Assembly (NCBI RefSeq): GCF_025685655.1
Contig: NZ_JAGSYG010000001.1
Location: forward strand, 1,054,001-1,118,000
DNA from: Acidicapsa ligni
GTDB lineage: Bacteria > Acidobacteriota > Terriglobia > Terriglobales > Acidobacteriaceae
Reading direction: 5' to 3'
DNA: 64,000 bases
The translations under genes and the position numbers were made by a program. The notes beneath the pieces are model-generated. The model did no database searches. It saw nothing but the letters and a program-made list of their open reading frames with translations, and was not told the DNA's origin. Positions 56,243 through 64,000 of the stretch are shown here, one piece after another. Position 1 is the stretch's first letter, and the number at the start of each line of letters is the position of its first letter.

Positions 56243-56674
56243 ATGGCGAGCAAGGCAAGTGCAGTCTGGACAGGTTCCCTCAAGGAAGGTAAAGGCACCA
56301 TCAGCACCGCAACCGGAGTTCTCTCCAATGCGAATTACTCCTTCGCAACCCGCTTTGAAGGCGATGCCAGCGGTACCACTCCGGAAGAGTTGATCGCAGC
56401 CGCGCACGCAAGCTGCTTCTCCATGGCTCTGGGCGCACAGCTCGGCGGCGCAGGCTTGACTCCGACCAAGATCGAGACGCACGCTGCTGTCACGCTGGCC
56501 AAGGTTGGCGATGGCTTTTCCATCACCAAGATCACGCTGAGCACGACGGCCGACGTACCGGGCGCAACCAAGGAAGCTTTCGACACCGCCGCTGCCAATG
56601 CCAAGGCCGGCTGCCCCATTTCGAAGCTCTTCGCCAACAACACCGAGATCGTGCTGGACGCGAAGCTGGTCTAA
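56243..56674 (+). CDS. osmC: OsmC-type peroxide reductase
   Basis: 143 residues from the ATG at 56243, with AAGGAG six bases upstream; a longer frame from 56216 lacks one. The two redox cysteines are Cys58 in AAAHASCFSMAL and Cys124 in KAGCPISKLF, as in OsmC. These enzymes reduce organic peroxides with thiol help and respond to osmotic or oxidative stress. The DASGTTPEELIAAAH motif is the family signature. It is a single gene. Confidence 0.93.
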   Translation: MASKASAVWTGSLKEGKGTISTATGVLSNANYSFATRFEGDASGTTPEELIAAAHASCFSMALGAQLGGAGLTPTKIETHAAVTLAKVGDGFSITKITLSTTADVPGATKEAFDTAAANAKAGCPISKLFANNTEIVLDAKLV

Positions 56675-56794
56675 GCTGTCTGATCAATCCGGGTTTCAGG
56701 AATAGCGGCGGTCTCCATTTTTTAGGGGGTTGCCGCTATTTTTTGGATTTTTGGGGTGGGTGCTGGGTGTTGGGGAGATTGTTTTCTGGGGAGG

Positions 56795-56825
56795 GAGAAG
56801 CAGATTCCCTTCGGGAATGACAGCC
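56795..56825 (+). repeat. Dispersed palindromic repeat, copy D
   Basis: The same 31-bp unit as copy C. It is followed by aacggcaacggcaaaagcaa-type low-complexity DNA to ~56890. Minus-strand reading gives an Ala/Val-rich false ORF. Confidence 0.85.
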
Positions 56826-56956
56826 AGAACGGCAACGGCAAAAGCAAAGGCAACGGCAAGGGCAAGGGCAGCGGCAAAAGCAGCGTGAGGGCTAGGGCAA
56901 AGTTCAGCGTTTTGATGCCGAATGCTAGCTGATCCACTCCTGTGGGATGGCCCTCC

Positions 56957-56985
56957 TTGACATGGAGGCGCGCTTTTGCGAGACT
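56957..56985 (+). promoter_or_regulatory. Possible promoter of tRNA-Leu
   Basis: A perfect -35 TTGACA (56957) is followed 17 bp later by GAGACT as a weak -10. Transcription would begin ~40 bp before the tRNA. Confidence 0.35.
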
Positions 56986-57030
56986 CGAACTTGCTGCCAA
57001 TCTGGTTTAACGGCCAGATGCAATGCCCGT

Positions 57031-57117
57031 GCCGAAGTGGCGGAATTGGCAGACGCGCATGGTTCAGGTCCATGTACTCGCAAGGGTGTGGAGGTTCAAG
57101 TCCTCTCTTCGGCACCA
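57031..57117 (+). tRNA. tRNA-Leu (anticodon CAG)
   Basis: 87 nt including the encoded CCA. The acceptor stem is GCCGAAG / CTTCGGC, and the discriminator base is A. The anticodon loop TTCAGGT has CAG at 57065-57067 within CATGG / CCATG. The long variable arm (class II) and GGTTCAAGTCC T-arm are those of tRNA-Leu. It reads CUG codons. Confidence 0.97.
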
Positions 57118-57137
57118 AAAAGCAGCAAGATTCAAAT

Positions 57138-57159
57138 GCCCCGGTCTTCCGGGGCTTTG
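57138..57159 (+). terminator. Terminator after tRNA-Leu
   Basis: GCCCCGG / CCGGGGC with a 4-base loop then TTT. A 15-bp unit beginning cgtctgggctt follows, about three copies with variation (57162-57203). Confidence 0.7.
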
Positions 57160-57246
57160 TTGCGTCTGGGCTTATCACGTCTGGGCTTGTTGCGTCTGGA
57201 TGCGTGCACCTTTTTGAACGGATTATGAATCTATACTGGAATCTAT

Positions 57247-58053
57247 ATGGCTACTCATCTCGATAAAATCCTTATTACTACGCGCAACACCGTTATTGCA
57301 TCCCAAAAGCAGGTTTCTGTCGCGGAGTTGGAAAAACTCGCGGCTCAGCACCAACCCCGCGGCTGGTCTAAAGCCCTTAAAGCCAAAGCCGTAACCGGCC
57401 CGGCAATTATTGCTGAATTGAAAAAAGCTTCGCCCTCCAAGGGGCTTATCCGCGAAGATTTCGATATCGAGTGGCTTGCCAATCGCTATCAGGCTGGGGG
57501 GGCGGCGGCTTTGTCCGTCCTCACCGATGAGCCTTATTTTCAGGGCAGCCTGCGTAATCTTGAGCTTGCTTCGGCGGCTGTTTCCCTGCCTTGCCTGCGC
57601 AAAGACTTCATGGTGGACGAGTATCAGATCCTGGAAGCCCGCGCGCACGCTGCGGACGCCATTCTGCTGATCGCAGCCGCTCTTGAAAATCACGAATTGC
57701 TTCAATTCACTCGAACTGCGCGTGCGTTGTCGCTCGACATTCTCTGCGAGGTTCATACTGGCGAAGAGTTGGACCGGGTGCTTTCGCTCTCAGATTTGCC
57801 TGACGCTATCGGTGTGAACAACCGCAATCTTGCAACCTTCGAGGTCCGGCTCGACACCTCGCTCGAACTTATCGAACGGATTCCAACATCGGTTGTCCGA
57901 GTAGCGGAGAGCGGTATTGGCACGCATGCGGACCTATCCAGCCTGCGCTCGGCTGGTTTTGATGCCTTCCTGATCGGAGAGAGCCTGATGCGCAAGCCTG
58001 ACCCGGCTGTGGCTCTTCAAACACTGCTTCAAGAATCGGCCGTAGCCGGGTAG
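57247..58053 (+). CDS. trpC: Indole-3-glycerol phosphate synthase
   Basis: 268 residues. It closes the indole ring of indole-3-glycerol phosphate in tryptophan synthesis. Motifs are IIAELKKASPSKG with the catalytic Lys, LRKDFMVDEYQ, and the late AESGI block. Length and order are normal for a stand-alone TrpC. It is the first gene of a trpC-trpF-trpB-trpA run. trpE, trpG and trpD are not in the window. It follows tRNA-Leu by 130 bp. Confidence 0.95.
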   Translation: MATHLDKILITTRNTVIASQKQVSVAELEKLAAQHQPRGWSKALKAKAVTGPAIIAELKKASPSKGLIREDFDIEWLANRYQAGGAAALSVLTDEPYFQGSLRNLELASAAVSLPCLRKDFMVDEYQILEARAHAADAILLIAAALENHELLQFTRTARALSLDILCEVHTGEELDRVLSLSDLPDAIGVNNRNLATFEVRLDTSLELIERIPTSVVRVAESGIGTHADLSSLRSAGFDAFLIGESLMRKPDPAVALQTLLQESAVAG

Positions 58054-58122
58054 AAGCCAGTTAGCTCCCGCTTGCGGTCGTGCAAAGCATGGCCGCGAAT
58101 TGGGTCATAGGAAGTGTCGAAA

Positions 58123-58788
58123 ATGAGTCTCTGGATCAAAGTCTGTGGCAACACTTCGCTTGCCGACGCGCAACTGGCCGTCGATGCAGGCGCGGATGCT
58201 GTGGGCTTTGTCTTTGCGCCAAGCCCGCGGTGCGTTACTCCGGAACAGGTATCCCGGATTACGCTGCATCTGCCTGCGCATGTGGAGAAAATCGGTGTCT
58301 TTGTAGACGCAGACATTGCTACGATCGCTGCGACGGTAAAACTGGCTAACCTGAGCGGAGTTCAATTGCATTTCTCCCTTGATGCAAGCAATTCTGAACT
58401 GAGCGCTCAGCTTCGGCAGCAGTTCGGCCCAAGCCTGCGGCTGCTGCAGGTGATTCATTTTGGAGAAGAGGCGCGGGCGCAACTCCAGGCGGTCGGCGCA
58501 GACCTCAATATCGATGGCGTTCTCGTGGACTCTCGCACCGCAACCGCCGTGGGTGGGACCGGTATTCCTTTCGACTGGAACTCTGCTCGGGCTACGGTCT
58601 TCACAGAGGACAGGAGGCTGAGGCTGATTGCTGCCGGTGGCCTCAATCCTGCGAATGTCGCGGAAGCTATTGCTACGCTTCACCCCTGGGGCGTTGATGT
58701 GGTCAGCGGAGTAGAGTCAGCACCTGGTCATAAGGACGCGGCTAAGGTCACGTCCTTTATTGCGAATGCTCGTTCTGCGGCGCGTTAA
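58123..58788 (+). CDS. trpF: Phosphoribosylanthranilate isomerase
   Basis: 221 residues from the ATG at 58123; a GTG three codons earlier is possible. The N-terminal KVCGNTSLADAQLAVDAGAD holds the catalytic Cys of the family, and the Asp partner lies in the second DGVLVDS block. The AAGGLNPANV phosphate loop is at the end of the barrel. It turns phosphoribosylanthranilate into the TrpC substrate. It is separated from trpC by ~70 bp and belongs to the same operon. Confidence 0.93.
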   Translation: MSLWIKVCGNTSLADAQLAVDAGADAVGFVFAPSPRCVTPEQVSRITLHLPAHVEKIGVFVDADIATIAATVKLANLSGVQLHFSLDASNSELSAQLRQQFGPSLRLLQVIHFGEEARAQLQAVGADLNIDGVLVDSRTATAVGGTGIPFDWNSARATVFTEDRRLRLIAAGGLNPANVAEAIATLHPWGVDVVSGVESAPGHKDAAKVTSFIANARSAAR

Positions 58789-58959
58789 CTGATTGTGTCT
58801 TTTGATAGAGACTTCGATGCGCTGAAAATAGTTGAAAATGACGCTACTCCAGCCGCTATCGCCGGTGTGTCAGGTGCTCTTTAAGCCCGGATGAAAGACA
58901 AATGGAACCTTGTATACTTGAGGGGTGCAACCGCACTTGGCCTGCGCAGGAGCTCAATC

Positions 58960-60189
58960 ATGGCATCGGCAATTTCCCCCGAAACCTCCATCCATCATTC
59001 CACGCCAGGTCGTTTCGGAGTCTATGGCGGTCGCTATGTTCCTGAGACGCTGATGGCTGCACTCGAAGAGCTTGAGCAGGCTTACGAAGCTGCGAAGGCC
59101 GATCCGGAATTTCAGGCGGAGCTGGCCGATCTGCTGATGAACTTCGCAGGGCGCGTAACTCCGCTTTACTTTGCCAAGCGCCTCACCGAAGATCTCGGTG
59201 GAGCGAAGATTTATCTCAAGCGCGAAGACCTGCTGCACACGGGCGCACACAAGATCAACAACGCTCTCGGCCAGGGACTGCTCGCTCGCCGTATGGGCAA
59301 GAAGCGAATCATCGCCGAGACCGGCGCGGGCCAGCATGGAGTAGCCACGGCTACAGTTTGTGCCCTCCTCGGCATGGATTGCATCGTCTATATGGGCGAA
59401 GAAGACATTCGCCGCCAGGAGTTGAATGTTCTTCGGATGCGGCTTCTCGGCGCGGAGGTTCGCCCTGTCTCTTCTGGTTCGAAAACTCTCAAAGACGCCG
59501 TCAATGAAGCTCTTCGCGACTGGGTTACCAACGTCCGCGATACTTATTACATTCTTGGCAGCGCACTTGGGCCGCATCCGTATCCGACGATGGTGCGTGA
59601 TTTCAACCGCGTGATCGGCATCGAGATTCGTGAGCAGATTCTTCAAAAAGAGGGGCGTTTGCCCACCGCCGTTATCGCCTGCGTCGGCGGTGGATCCAAT
59701 GCAATCGGCGCCTTCCATGCTTTTCTCGAAGACAAAGATGTCCGCCTGATTGGAGTAGAAGCGGGTGGCCGGGGCAAAGGTCTCGGAGAACACGCGGCTC
59801 GCTTTGACGGCGGTAGGCCCGGTGTCCTGCAAGGCACCTATTCCTACGTGCTGCAGGATGAAAATGGCCAGGTGTCTTTGACGCATTCTGTTTCAGCCGG
59901 TCTGGATTACGCGTCGGTTGGTCCGGAGCATGCTGCACTGCATGACTGTGGCCGCGCGGAATATGTCTCGGCAGACGATAAACATGTCCTCGAAGCAGTT
60001 GTGAAACTTGCTCGCAGCGAAGGTATTCTGCCGGCTCTCGAATCTGCCCACGCGGTTGCCGAGTGTATTCGCATTGCCCCGACGATGGCCCATCATGACA
60101 TACTGGTAGTCAATCTTTCTGGACGCGGTGACAAGGACATGGGTATCCTCGCACGCGAATTGAATATCAAGGGAGCCTCGGGCCTCTGA
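58960..60189 (+). CDS. trpB: Tryptophan synthase beta chain
   Basis: 409 residues from the ATG at 58960, with AGGAG seven bases upstream; a frame from 58891 lacks a site. It joins indole and serine. The PLP lysine is Lys98 in [11 protein letters not shown], and the catalytic Glu120 lies in AETGAGQHG. The glycine loop GGGSNAIG holds the PLP phosphate. Relative to trpF there is a 171-bp gap that may hold a second promoter. It forms an alpha-beta complex with trpA downstream. Confidence 0.97.
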   Translation: MASAISPETSIHHSTPGRFGVYGGRYVPETLMAALEELEQAYEAAKADPEFQAELADLLMNFAGRVTPLYFAKRLTEDLGGAKIYLKREDLLHTGAHKINNALGQGLLARRMGKKRIIAETGAGQHGVATATVCALLGMDCIVYMGEEDIRRQELNVLRMRLLGAEVRPVSSGSKTLKDAVNEALRDWVTNVRDTYYILGSALGPHPYPTMVRDFNRVIGIEIREQILQKEGRLPTAVIACVGGGSNAIGAFHAFLEDKDVRLIGVEAGGRGKGLGEHAARFDGGRPGVLQGTYSYVLQDENGQVSLTHSVSAGLDYASVGPEHAALHDCGRAEYVSADDKHVLEAVVKLARSEGILPALESAHAVAECIRIAPTMAHHDILVVNLSGRGDKDMGILARELNIKGASGL

Positions 60190-60209
60190 AGCCCGGATAA
60201 AGCAAACCG

Positions 60210-61034
60210 ATGGCGATCCAGTTCCAACAACATCCCGGTCTCGTTGTGTACCTCACAGCAGGAGACGCCGGGCTACAGCCGAAGACCAGCAAACCGCAGG
60301 GGACTGGCGCTGATCTCTCCGCTACACGCGAGATCGCTCTTGCAGCCATCGACGCTGGAGCCGACGTGATCGAACTCGGCGTTCCCTTCAGTGACCCTTT
60401 AGCCGATGGCCCGGTAATTCAACGCGCCAGCGAACGGGCACTTGCCCGCGGCACCCGGCTTATCGATGTTCTTGCCCTCGCTGCTGACCTGCGTAAGGCT
60501 CGTCCCGGCGCAGGCCTCGTGATCTTTTCCTATCTCAATCCAATCCTCAGCTACGGACTGGCGCGGTTTGCCGACGCAGCCGCAGCGGCTGGAGTCGATG
60601 GCGTTCTGCTGACGGACATGATCGTGGAAGAAGCGGCTGAATACATCGCCGAGATGAAACGGGTGAATCTCTCCCCTATCTTCCTCGCCGCACCCACGAG
60701 TCCGGATGAACGGTTGCAGGCCATCGCCAGCCACTCCAGGGGATTTATTTACGCTATCTCTCGCACCGGCATCACTGGCAGGCAGCAGAACATTGCCTCA
60801 GATGCCGCCCAACTCGTTGGCCGCATCCGGCGCTGGACCAAGCTGCCGATAGCCGTCGGGTTCGGCATCTCGAATGCGGATCACGTGGCGCAAGTCGCGG
60901 ATTTTGCAGATGCGGCGGTTATCGGCAGCGCAATCGTCGAGTTGATTGAACAATCAACCGAGGAGCAGGCACCCGGCGCAGTGGCTCGATTTATCAAGGG
61001 TCTGCGCCAGTTTCACGCGGTGCAGGCCCTTTAA
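60210..61034 (+). CDS. trpA: Tryptophan synthase alpha chain
   Basis: 274 residues. It splits indole-3-glycerol phosphate to indole and glyceraldehyde 3-phosphate. The catalytic Glu55 and Asp66 lie in VIELGVPFSDPLADGP. The GFGISNADHV block closes the barrel. Indole passes to trpB through a tunnel in the complex. There is a short insertion of ~12 residues after residue 22 (GLQPKTSKPQGTG) that is not usual. It starts 20 bp after trpB. Confidence 0.95.
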   Translation: MAIQFQQHPGLVVYLTAGDAGLQPKTSKPQGTGADLSATREIALAAIDAGADVIELGVPFSDPLADGPVIQRASERALARGTRLIDVLALAADLRKARPGAGLVIFSYLNPILSYGLARFADAAAAAGVDGVLLTDMIVEEAAEYIAEMKRVNLSPIFLAAPTSPDERLQAIASHSRGFIYAISRTGITGRQQNIASDAAQLVGRIRRWTKLPIAVGFGISNADHVAQVADFADAAVIGSAIVELIEQSTEEQAPGAVARFIKGLRQFHAVQAL

Positions 61035-61227
61035 CAGCGACCGCCTGGGGCAGCCAGATCAAGTGCTCCAGCCGTAGCTCGACGAACCCTTGCAGGCGGC
61101 AACCTGTCCGGTATAAGGACGAGATTGCCGTATAGTTCAGGCTTGACTTATTTCTCTTGCACCCCAAAGCCGAGGCACTTTGCCGGAGTTTTGGAATGAA
61201 GGCGCAAAGAGCATTACGAGGCAGATC

Positions 61228-61569
61228 ATGACGTTGGAAGAATTACGGAAACAGATTGATGTACTGGACCGCCAACTTGTAGACCTTCTCAGCAAACGTG
61301 CTGAGGCCGCTCTCGAGGCTGGCCGGTTAAAGGTAGCTACTTCGCTGCCTATCTATGAGCCTTTACGCGAAAAGACGATCTACGAGAATATTCGCACCGC
61401 CAACCAGGGCCCGTTGCCAGATATCGAACTGACCAGCATCTTCGAGCGCATCATCGACGTAATGCGTTCGCTGCAGAAAAATGAGTTGGTCAATAAGAGG
61501 AATGCCCAGGCATCCGTGCCAGGCCAGGGAGCAGGCGTGCAGTCGCCCGAGACGGGGAACAAGCAATGA
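61228..61569 (+). CDS. Chorismate mutase
   Basis: 113 residues from the ATG at 61228, with GAGG eight bases upstream; a frame from 61180 lacks one. It makes prephenate from chorismate. The AroQ helix pattern is LEELRKQIDVLDRQLVDLLSKRAE, with Arg7, Arg15 and Lys23 as likely ligands, and YEPLREKTIYENI in helix 2. The tail is Gln/Gly-rich. The last four bases overlap the DAHP synthase start, so both are translated together. Its product goes to tyrA. Confidence 0.9.
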   Translation: MTLEELRKQIDVLDRQLVDLLSKRAEAALEAGRLKVATSLPIYEPLREKTIYENIRTANQGPLPDIELTSIFERIIDVMRSLQKNELVNKRNAQASVPGQGAGVQSPETGNKQ

Positions 61570-62582
61570 TCGTAGCAATGATGGAACACGCAACAGAAGA
61601 ACAGATCAACTACGTAATCGAAAAAATGACCGAAGCGGGAGTCAACGTACACCGCACCACGGGAGCAACTCAGAGCATCCTAGCCGGGGTGGGGCCAACG
61701 TCTTCCCTGGATATCGAAGAATACAAGCTATTGGCTGGAGTTCTTACCGTTCATCGCATCAGCTCGCCCTACAAGCTGGCTGGCCGCGGGTTCCGCCCTG
61801 AAGGTACGGTTGTCGAGTTTGCCAACGGAGTTAAAGTCGGTGGCAACCAGGTTGCCATCATGGCCGGCCCCTGCTCCATTGAAAGCCGCGAACAGATCTT
61901 CCTCGTCGCCGAGCAGGTCAAGGCGGCCGGAGCATCTTTTCTGCGCGGCGGAGCCTACAAGCCACGGAGCTCGCCGTATGCCTTCCAGGGCATGGGCATC
62001 CCGGGCCTCAAGCTTATGCGCGAAGCTGCCGATGCACACGGTCTGCTTGCAATCAGCGAAGTCATGGAGATCTCCCAGATCGAGCCGATGCTGCCTTACA
62101 TCGACTGCTTCCAGGTCGGTGCGCGTAACATGCAGAACTTCAACCTGCTTCGCGAACTAGGTAAAGTCCGCAAGCCGGTTCTGCTGAAGCGCGGCATCGC
62201 AGCCACGATCGAAGAGCTGCTGCTCTCCAGTGAATACATTCTCGCTGGCGGCAACTACGACGTTATCCTCTGCGAGCGCGGCATCCGCACCTACGAGACC
62301 TACACCCGCAACACGATGGATATCTCTGCGATTCCGGTCATCAAGGCGCTCTCGCATCTGCCCATCGTCGGCGATCCATCGCACGGTACGGGGCGCAGGG
62401 ATCTGGTTCCTGCCATGGCCAAGGCTTCGGTTGCGGCTGGGGCAGACGGCATCATCGTCGAAGTTCACCCCAACCCGGACAAGGCCGTTTCGGACGGGGC
62501 ACAGACGCTCTTCCCGGATGTCTTTGCCAAGCTTGTAGGGGATCTCAAACTGATCGCAACCGCTGTGGGCCGCAGCGTCTAA
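61566..62582 (+). CDS. aroF: 3-deoxy-7-phosphoheptulonate synthase (DAHP synthase, type I-beta)
   Basis: 338 residues. An N-terminal ferredoxin-like regulatory domain (~1-70, ACT-like) precedes the barrel. The metal ligand Cys103 is in MAGPCSIES. KPRSSPYAFQG, LLKRG and HPNPDKA are further signatures. It joins PEP and erythrose 4-phosphate, the first step of aromatic synthesis. The N-terminal domain is found in Thermotoga-type enzymes and binds Phe/Tyr in feedback. It overlaps chorismate mutase (ATGA) and is directly followed by tyrA. Confidence 0.95.
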   Translation: MIVAMMEHATEEQINYVIEKMTEAGVNVHRTTGATQSILAGVGPTSSLDIEEYKLLAGVLTVHRISSPYKLAGRGFRPEGTVVEFANGVKVGGNQVAIMAGPCSIESREQIFLVAEQVKAAGASFLRGGAYKPRSSPYAFQGMGIPGLKLMREAADAHGLLAISEVMEISQIEPMLPYIDCFQVGARNMQNFNLLRELGKVRKPVLLKRGIAATIEELLLSSEYILAGGNYDVILCERGIRTYETYTRNTMDISAIPVIKALSHLPIVGDPSHGTGRRDLVPAMAKASVAAGADGIIVEVHPNPDKAVSDGAQTLFPDVFAKLVGDLKLIATAVGRSV

Positions 62583-63455
62583 ATGACGCAGCAACTGGAG
62601 CGAATCCTGATCCTAGGCACAGGCCTGCTCGGAGCATCGACAGGCCTGGCCTTGCGTTCAGCCGGCTATAGCGGTTCCATCATCGGCTGGGATAAAGACG
62701 GCACACAATCCCACATTGCCCTCGGTGCCGGAGCAATTGATTCCGTTACCTCAAACCCTGTAGAAACTGCACGCGAGAGTCAGCTCATCCTGCTGGCTAC
62801 GCCTGTTTACGCCATCCTCGACTGGATGAAGCAGCTTGCCCCTGTGCTCACCAACGACCATCTTGTGACGGATCTCGGCAGCACCAAGGCGCAGATCACC
62901 GAGGCAGGGAACCAGCTTTTCAATCAGCGTGGCCGTGCGGGGTTTCTTGCCGGGCATCCTATGGCGGGCAAAGAAGTCAGCGGAGCCCAGGCGGCAGAGG
63001 CCAAACTTTTTCAGAACGCCGTCTGGATTTTTACGACAGATGAGAACCAGCCGCCGTTGCAGCCCGACGCCATGCACCATGCCTCGGAGTGGCGTGCCTG
63101 GGTCGAGAAATTCGGCTGCCGCACGCTCGATCTCGATGCTCATCGCCATGACGAACTGGTGGCCTGGGTCAGCCACCTTCCGCAGTTCCTGTCGACAGCT
63201 CTCACGGCGCTCATTCAGGACGAAGTCGGCGATGCGCCTGAATTAACCGCAGTTGGTGGACGCGCTCTTCGCGAAATGACGCGCCTCGGCTCCAGCCCCT
63301 ACTCCATGTGGCGCGATATCGCCCTCACCAATACGGAAGCTATCGCAGCGGCAATCCATGCCCTCGAACAGCGCCTCGCCCATCTCCGCGAAAACCTCCG
63401 TACGCCGGAGCTCCGCGAAGAGTTTGAACAAGCTAACCACTTCCGCAAAAGCTAG
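62583..63455 (+). CDS. tyrA: Prephenate dehydrogenase
   Basis: 290 residues starting directly after the DAHP synthase stop. The NAD Rossmann motif is ILILGTGLLGASTGLALR. The HPMAGKEVSG block and the later HDELVAWVSHLPQF helix are TyrA signatures with the catalytic His. It makes 4-hydroxyphenylpyruvate, the tyrosine precursor. The enzyme may instead accept arogenate; the sequence does not settle this. It ends the chorismate mutase-DAHP synthase-tyrA operon. Confidence 0.93.
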   Translation: MTQQLERILILGTGLLGASTGLALRSAGYSGSIIGWDKDGTQSHIALGAGAIDSVTSNPVETARESQLILLATPVYAILDWMKQLAPVLTNDHLVTDLGSTKAQITEAGNQLFNQRGRAGFLAGHPMAGKEVSGAQAAEAKLFQNAVWIFTTDENQPPLQPDAMHHASEWRAWVEKFGCRTLDLDAHRHDELVAWVSHLPQFLSTALTALIQDEVGDAPELTAVGGRALREMTRLGSSPYSMWRDIALTNTEAIAAAIHALEQRLAHLRENLRTPELREEFEQANHFRKS

Positions 63456-63641
63456 TTTTTTGAGTTCACGAGCCGTCCAAATCCGAACATCGATTTGCGG
63501 AATTGGACAGAACGTCCCCTGATATCCCGGCATTCCAAAACTCTACGCCTGATAAATGAATGATTTGCGTTGTCCATGCTGTGGCCCCGCAATTGCTAAT
63601 TCCATGCCACGCAGCAACAATCTCCACCACGGAGGCCCACC

Positions 63642-64000
63642 ATGTCTCATTTCGAACGCATCCGCGATGTAATCTCCGGCCCCTTCAGCCCGGAAATCAT
63701 GCAGCAACGCATGGCCTCAGGCTGGCAGCTTGTTTCGATCGAGTGGCGGCGCGAACTCCCCGCCTCAGAGAGCCCCAGCGAAGGCGCTTTCAATGAAGAT
63801 ATTCCCTATGGCCTTCGAATCTCCGACGATTGCCAACGCCTAGAAGTCCACCCTGCCGAAAATCAGGCCCTGATGCTTATGATGGAGCTGCTGGGGCAGG
63901 ATTTCCCTTACTCCAGTATCGTCAGCGACCTCAATGAAAAAGGCTTCCGCACTCGCGATAACAAACAGTGGACGCGTGTTGATGTCTTCAACATGATGCC
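63642..64000 (+). CDS. Recombinase-domain-like protein, 5' part (cut by window end)
   Basis: An ATG behind GGAGG opens a frame of at least 119 codons that runs off the window. The first ~80 residues are unlike known domains. Residues ~82-119 (LLGQDFPYSSIVSDLNEKGF then RTRDNKQWTRVDVFNM) match the helix-rich linker of serine recombinases, where LNxxGxxT is followed by Trp. Alternatively it is a small DNA-binding protein with the same winged-helix-like pattern. The catalytic serine domain is not visible. Confidence 0.6.
   Translation, partial: MSHFERIRDVISGPFSPEIMQQRMASGWQLVSIEWRRELPASESPSEGAFNEDIPYGLRISDDCQRLEVHPAENQALMLMMELLGQDFPYSSIVSDLNEKGFRTRDNKQWTRVDVFNMM

Noticed and set aside
56696-57178. 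Ala/Val-rich ORF on the minus strand resembling a membrane protein
   Set aside because: It is the reverse reading of low-complexity DNA after repeat copy D and overlaps the tRNA gene.
57209-57237. TATACT ahead of trpC as a promoter
   Set aside because: No -35 at proper distance, and the start would leave almost no leader; evidence is too weak.

Overview
The window is a GC-rich stretch of bacterial chromosome with no prophage, insertion sequence or CRISPR array. Several traits point to the Acidobacteriota, most likely the Terriglobia/Acidobacteriaceae. These are a Tes-like radical SAM protein of the kind linked to membrane-spanning lipids, a CrtN/aldehyde dehydrogenase/CrtN carotenoid cluster, exported TldD/TldE-like pairs, and a dispersed 'ttcccttcgggaa' repeat followed by low-complexity DNA. 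The taxonomic call is inference, because no rRNA gene is present.

Layout. 1-5.8 kb: the end of a secretin-like protein, dus, rpmE, an orphan DnaC-like ATPase, a single-pass membrane protein, and an OmpA-like protein behind a near-consensus sigma-54 promoter. 5.8-11.6 kb: a dTDP-glucose 4,6-dehydratase, then hemE-hemH-nitrilase homologue as an operon, then a secreted amidohydrolase. 11.8-18.6 kb: a carotenoid operon (desaturase, aldehyde dehydrogenase, second desaturase/oxidase, acyltransferase, glycosyltransferase) resembling the C30 pathways of Methylomonas and Staphylococcus. 18.8-30.4 kb: secreted proteins of unknown role, an OPT transporter, a ComF-like protein, an HNH protein, an S53 peptidase, pgi and an M28 peptidase. 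30.5-35.7 kb: an MBOAT O-acyltransferase with a tiny membrane ORF and an SGNH-like partner, folP, an acyltransferase-3 protein, and a 54-bp perfect palindrome. 36-43.5 kb: a DUF4440-like protein, an ABM monooxygenase, purA, mutM, a 1-kb gap with a possible structured RNA, a pseudo-receiver protein with a basic disordered N-terminus, a HIT protein and an M48 protease. 43.5-50.7 kb: two exported TldD/TldE homologues, a fluoride-type CLC antiporter behind a fluoride riboswitch, RlpA and secreted proteins. 51-56.7 kb: the Tes-like radical SAM protein, an outer-membrane protein, mutY and osmC. 57-64 kb: tRNA-Leu(CAG), trpC-trpF-trpB-trpA, chorismate mutase-DAHP synthase-tyrA, and a gene cut by the window end.

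Several neighbours work together. The last 7 kb makes aromatic amino acids: DAHP synthase and chorismate mutase feed tyrA, and trpCFBA completes tryptophan (trpE, trpG and trpD are not in the window). The carotenoid genes would desaturate, oxidise, glycosylate and acylate a carotenoid, but the gene for the first committed synthase is not here. The fluoride riboswitch and CLC gene form a self-contained fluoride-resistance unit.

The most interesting items are the Tes-like radical SAM gene, the fluoride riboswitch with an apparent ribosome-site switch, the nitrilase homologue with Ser at the catalytic Cys position, the exported TldD/TldE pair, the 54-bp palindrome, the sigma-54 promoters of envelope genes, and the candidate RNA at 39.8-40.06 kb.
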